Of a DNA stretch of 64,000 nucleotides, positions 62,611-64,000 are shown piece by piece. A program made the position numbers and the translations under genes. A model generated the notes under the pieces. That model was not told the DNA's origin. It saw only the letters and a list, made by a program, of their open reading frames with translations, and ran no database searches. Origin of the DNA: Varanus komodoensis (taxonomy: Eukaryota; Chordata; Lepidosauria; Squamata; Varanidae); assembly GCF_004798865.1 (NCBI RefSeq), contig NW_025335409.1, positions 12,381,061 through 12,445,060 on the forward strand, in the 5' to 3' direction. Numbering within the stretch: position 1 is the stretch's first letter; every line of letters begins with the position of its first letter.

Positions 62611-64000
62611 GATATAGATATAGATATAGATGCATGTGTCTATCTTAAAAAAATACAATAAAAATCAAAAGTGGAAGGACACTTGACAGGTACCAAGAGA
62701 GAAGTCCACGGACAGCATCTTGGAGACCTGAGGCACTCTGCTTCTACTCAACTAACAGCAGCCTGAATGCAAAGAGCAGCAAATAACTGTTTCATTGCGA
62801 AGAGATGAATTATGTCACTTGTTAACCCTTTTCTTTGAAGCATGGGTTCAAATTAAGGGTACAGCAGAGATGTACTGTATTAATGTACAACTGTACAGAG
62901 ATGTACAGAGATTAATAAAATAGTTTTCAGTGCAAACCACTGGTAAATATGGACATGTGGCATTCATGGTAGACTTGGGTGCCATCCTATCCCACCTGTA
63001 GATACAGTGGGATTGTTCAGATGTTGTGACCCTGGTTCCTGAACATTGCCTGTGAATCTGAGCTGGGAGACTGTGACTCAGTTGGCCACTATTTCTTTAT
63101 GGAAGCCTTCCAAAAAGGGAGCAGGGAAGAGGGAAAGCAAGGGAGGAACATTGGGTCACACAGCTCCTTCTCTGTTGATAATCCATCATGTATCTGTTCA
63201 AAACCATTACTCTTGAACAGGCCAATGGCTACAGGGTTGATATGCCCACCTTTGGATCACTTTGTTGAAAAGCTTACCATGCAAAATTAATCTGCGAAAC
63301 AAGAGCGTGATGCTCCTGCATTCTTGCCATAGGTCAATGCCACAATAAAGCACTGCCAGTGGGCTCTAGCTCTGGCTTGGGCAAAAAGACAAGCACTTGC
63401 TTGTTACTCTGCCACTGATGATGATGTTTGACTGATGATGTTTGCAGGTAGTTGCATGATGACAGCTGAATCTGACTGCTCATTAAGGAATGCTGCTGCT
63501 TTGTAACTAACAGGCCACTTGAGTAGGTGTCTGAAGATGCTATGCCATTTCTCCTCCTGTGTTTTGACCTGCGATGTCTTGTGCAGCCTGATCCTAAACA
63601 TGCTGACTGAGAAGTTCATTGAGTTCATGGGATGACTTTTTAATATGTCTAGATTGCACATAGTTTGCTAATAAATAAATTACCTGTTTATTGTTTTCTT
63701 CAGGAAGAAGTAAGGGTCTTTTTTAAAGAAAAGACCAGTATATATTAAATGGTAAAAATAACATTTACAGAGCTACTGGATCAATTTCCAGAGCTGATTT
63801 TTTCTGTATGTACCAGATAACTTGTGAGTAGCTCTAAGGAATTACAGCCACAATTCCCACATATTTTTCAGGGATTTGAGGGCATTGCTGCAGGTCTTCC
63901 TTCCCCTGTCTTCTGATAAGTCAACATCAGTGCTTTATAATATTGGATAATAGGAGTATGGGAGGTTGCCAGAATGTGAGTAACTGTCCTAAGGCTCTCT

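Larger units (their letters stand above)
48200..64000. other. Upstream region of PTPN12 with no recognised gene
   Basis: Outside the repeats listed separately, no exon, conserved protein or RNA gene could be recognised. Open frames here are short and overlap repeats or low-complexity DNA. In mammals the next gene upstream of PTPN12 (GSAP, opposite strand) lies about 100 kb away, so an empty stretch is expected. Repeat-free blocks include roughly 51.3-53.0, 55.0-56.4, 58.2-60.1, 60.5-62.2 and 62.7-64.0 kb. Confidence 0.6.

Noticed and set aside
63404-63661. 85-codon minus-strand open frame near the right edge
   Set aside because: No recognisable domain, no splice-site logic and no supporting neighbours; treated as chance.
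1-64000. CRISPR array, bacterial operon or phage-like system
   Set aside because: The DNA is clearly vertebrate; the repeats seen are transposons and microsatellites, with no regularly spaced direct repeats.

Overview
The window is nuclear DNA from a vertebrate, most likely a squamate reptile (lizard or snake). It is AT-rich with a single CpG island. Its genes are split into short exons with GT-AG introns. The repeats include Sauria SINEs, their partner LINE Bov-B (RTE clade), L2- and CR1-group LINEs, tRNA-derived SINEs of the common squamate type, and several hAT elements. The species cannot be fixed from sequence alone. A run of 100 Ns (36,699-36,798) marks a draft-assembly gap.

Only one host gene is recognised: PTPN12 (PTP-PEST), a cytosolic tyrosine phosphatase, on the minus strand. 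Its first seven coding exons are present: exon 1 at 47,335-47,433, exon 2 at 7,140-7,248, exon 3 at 5,581-5,657, exon 4 at 4,442-4,537, exon 5 at 2,906-2,944, exon 6 at 2,328-2,399 and exon 7 at 1,611-1,670. Every junction keeps frame and has GT/AG splice sites, and together they encode residues 1-184. The rest of the phosphatase domain (WPD loop, catalytic Cys loop) and the long PEST-rich tail lie beyond the left edge. The promoter is a CpG island at about 47.1-47.96 kb with two CCAAT boxes on the gene's strand.

Layout: 1-7.25 kb holds exons 7 to 2 with short introns, one of which carries a hAT element that itself contains an L2 LINE tail. 7.25-47.33 kb is the 40-kb intron 1, a layered deposit of transposons: L2 copies of several ages, Bov-B, a CR1 piece, Sauria SINEs, tRNA-SINEs, three or four hAT elements and one solo retroviral LTR. 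47.1-48.2 kb is the promoter region. 48.2-64 kb is upstream DNA in which no gene was recognised, only repeats and microsatellites.

No new multi-gene system was found. The points most worth a second look are: a Ser-Pro to Asp-Thr change at residues 19-20 of PTPN12, which is a regulatory phosphosite in the human protein; a sequence module shared by two unrelated non-autonomous DNA transposons; a perfect 21-bp hairpin; and several nested insertions with readable target-site duplications.
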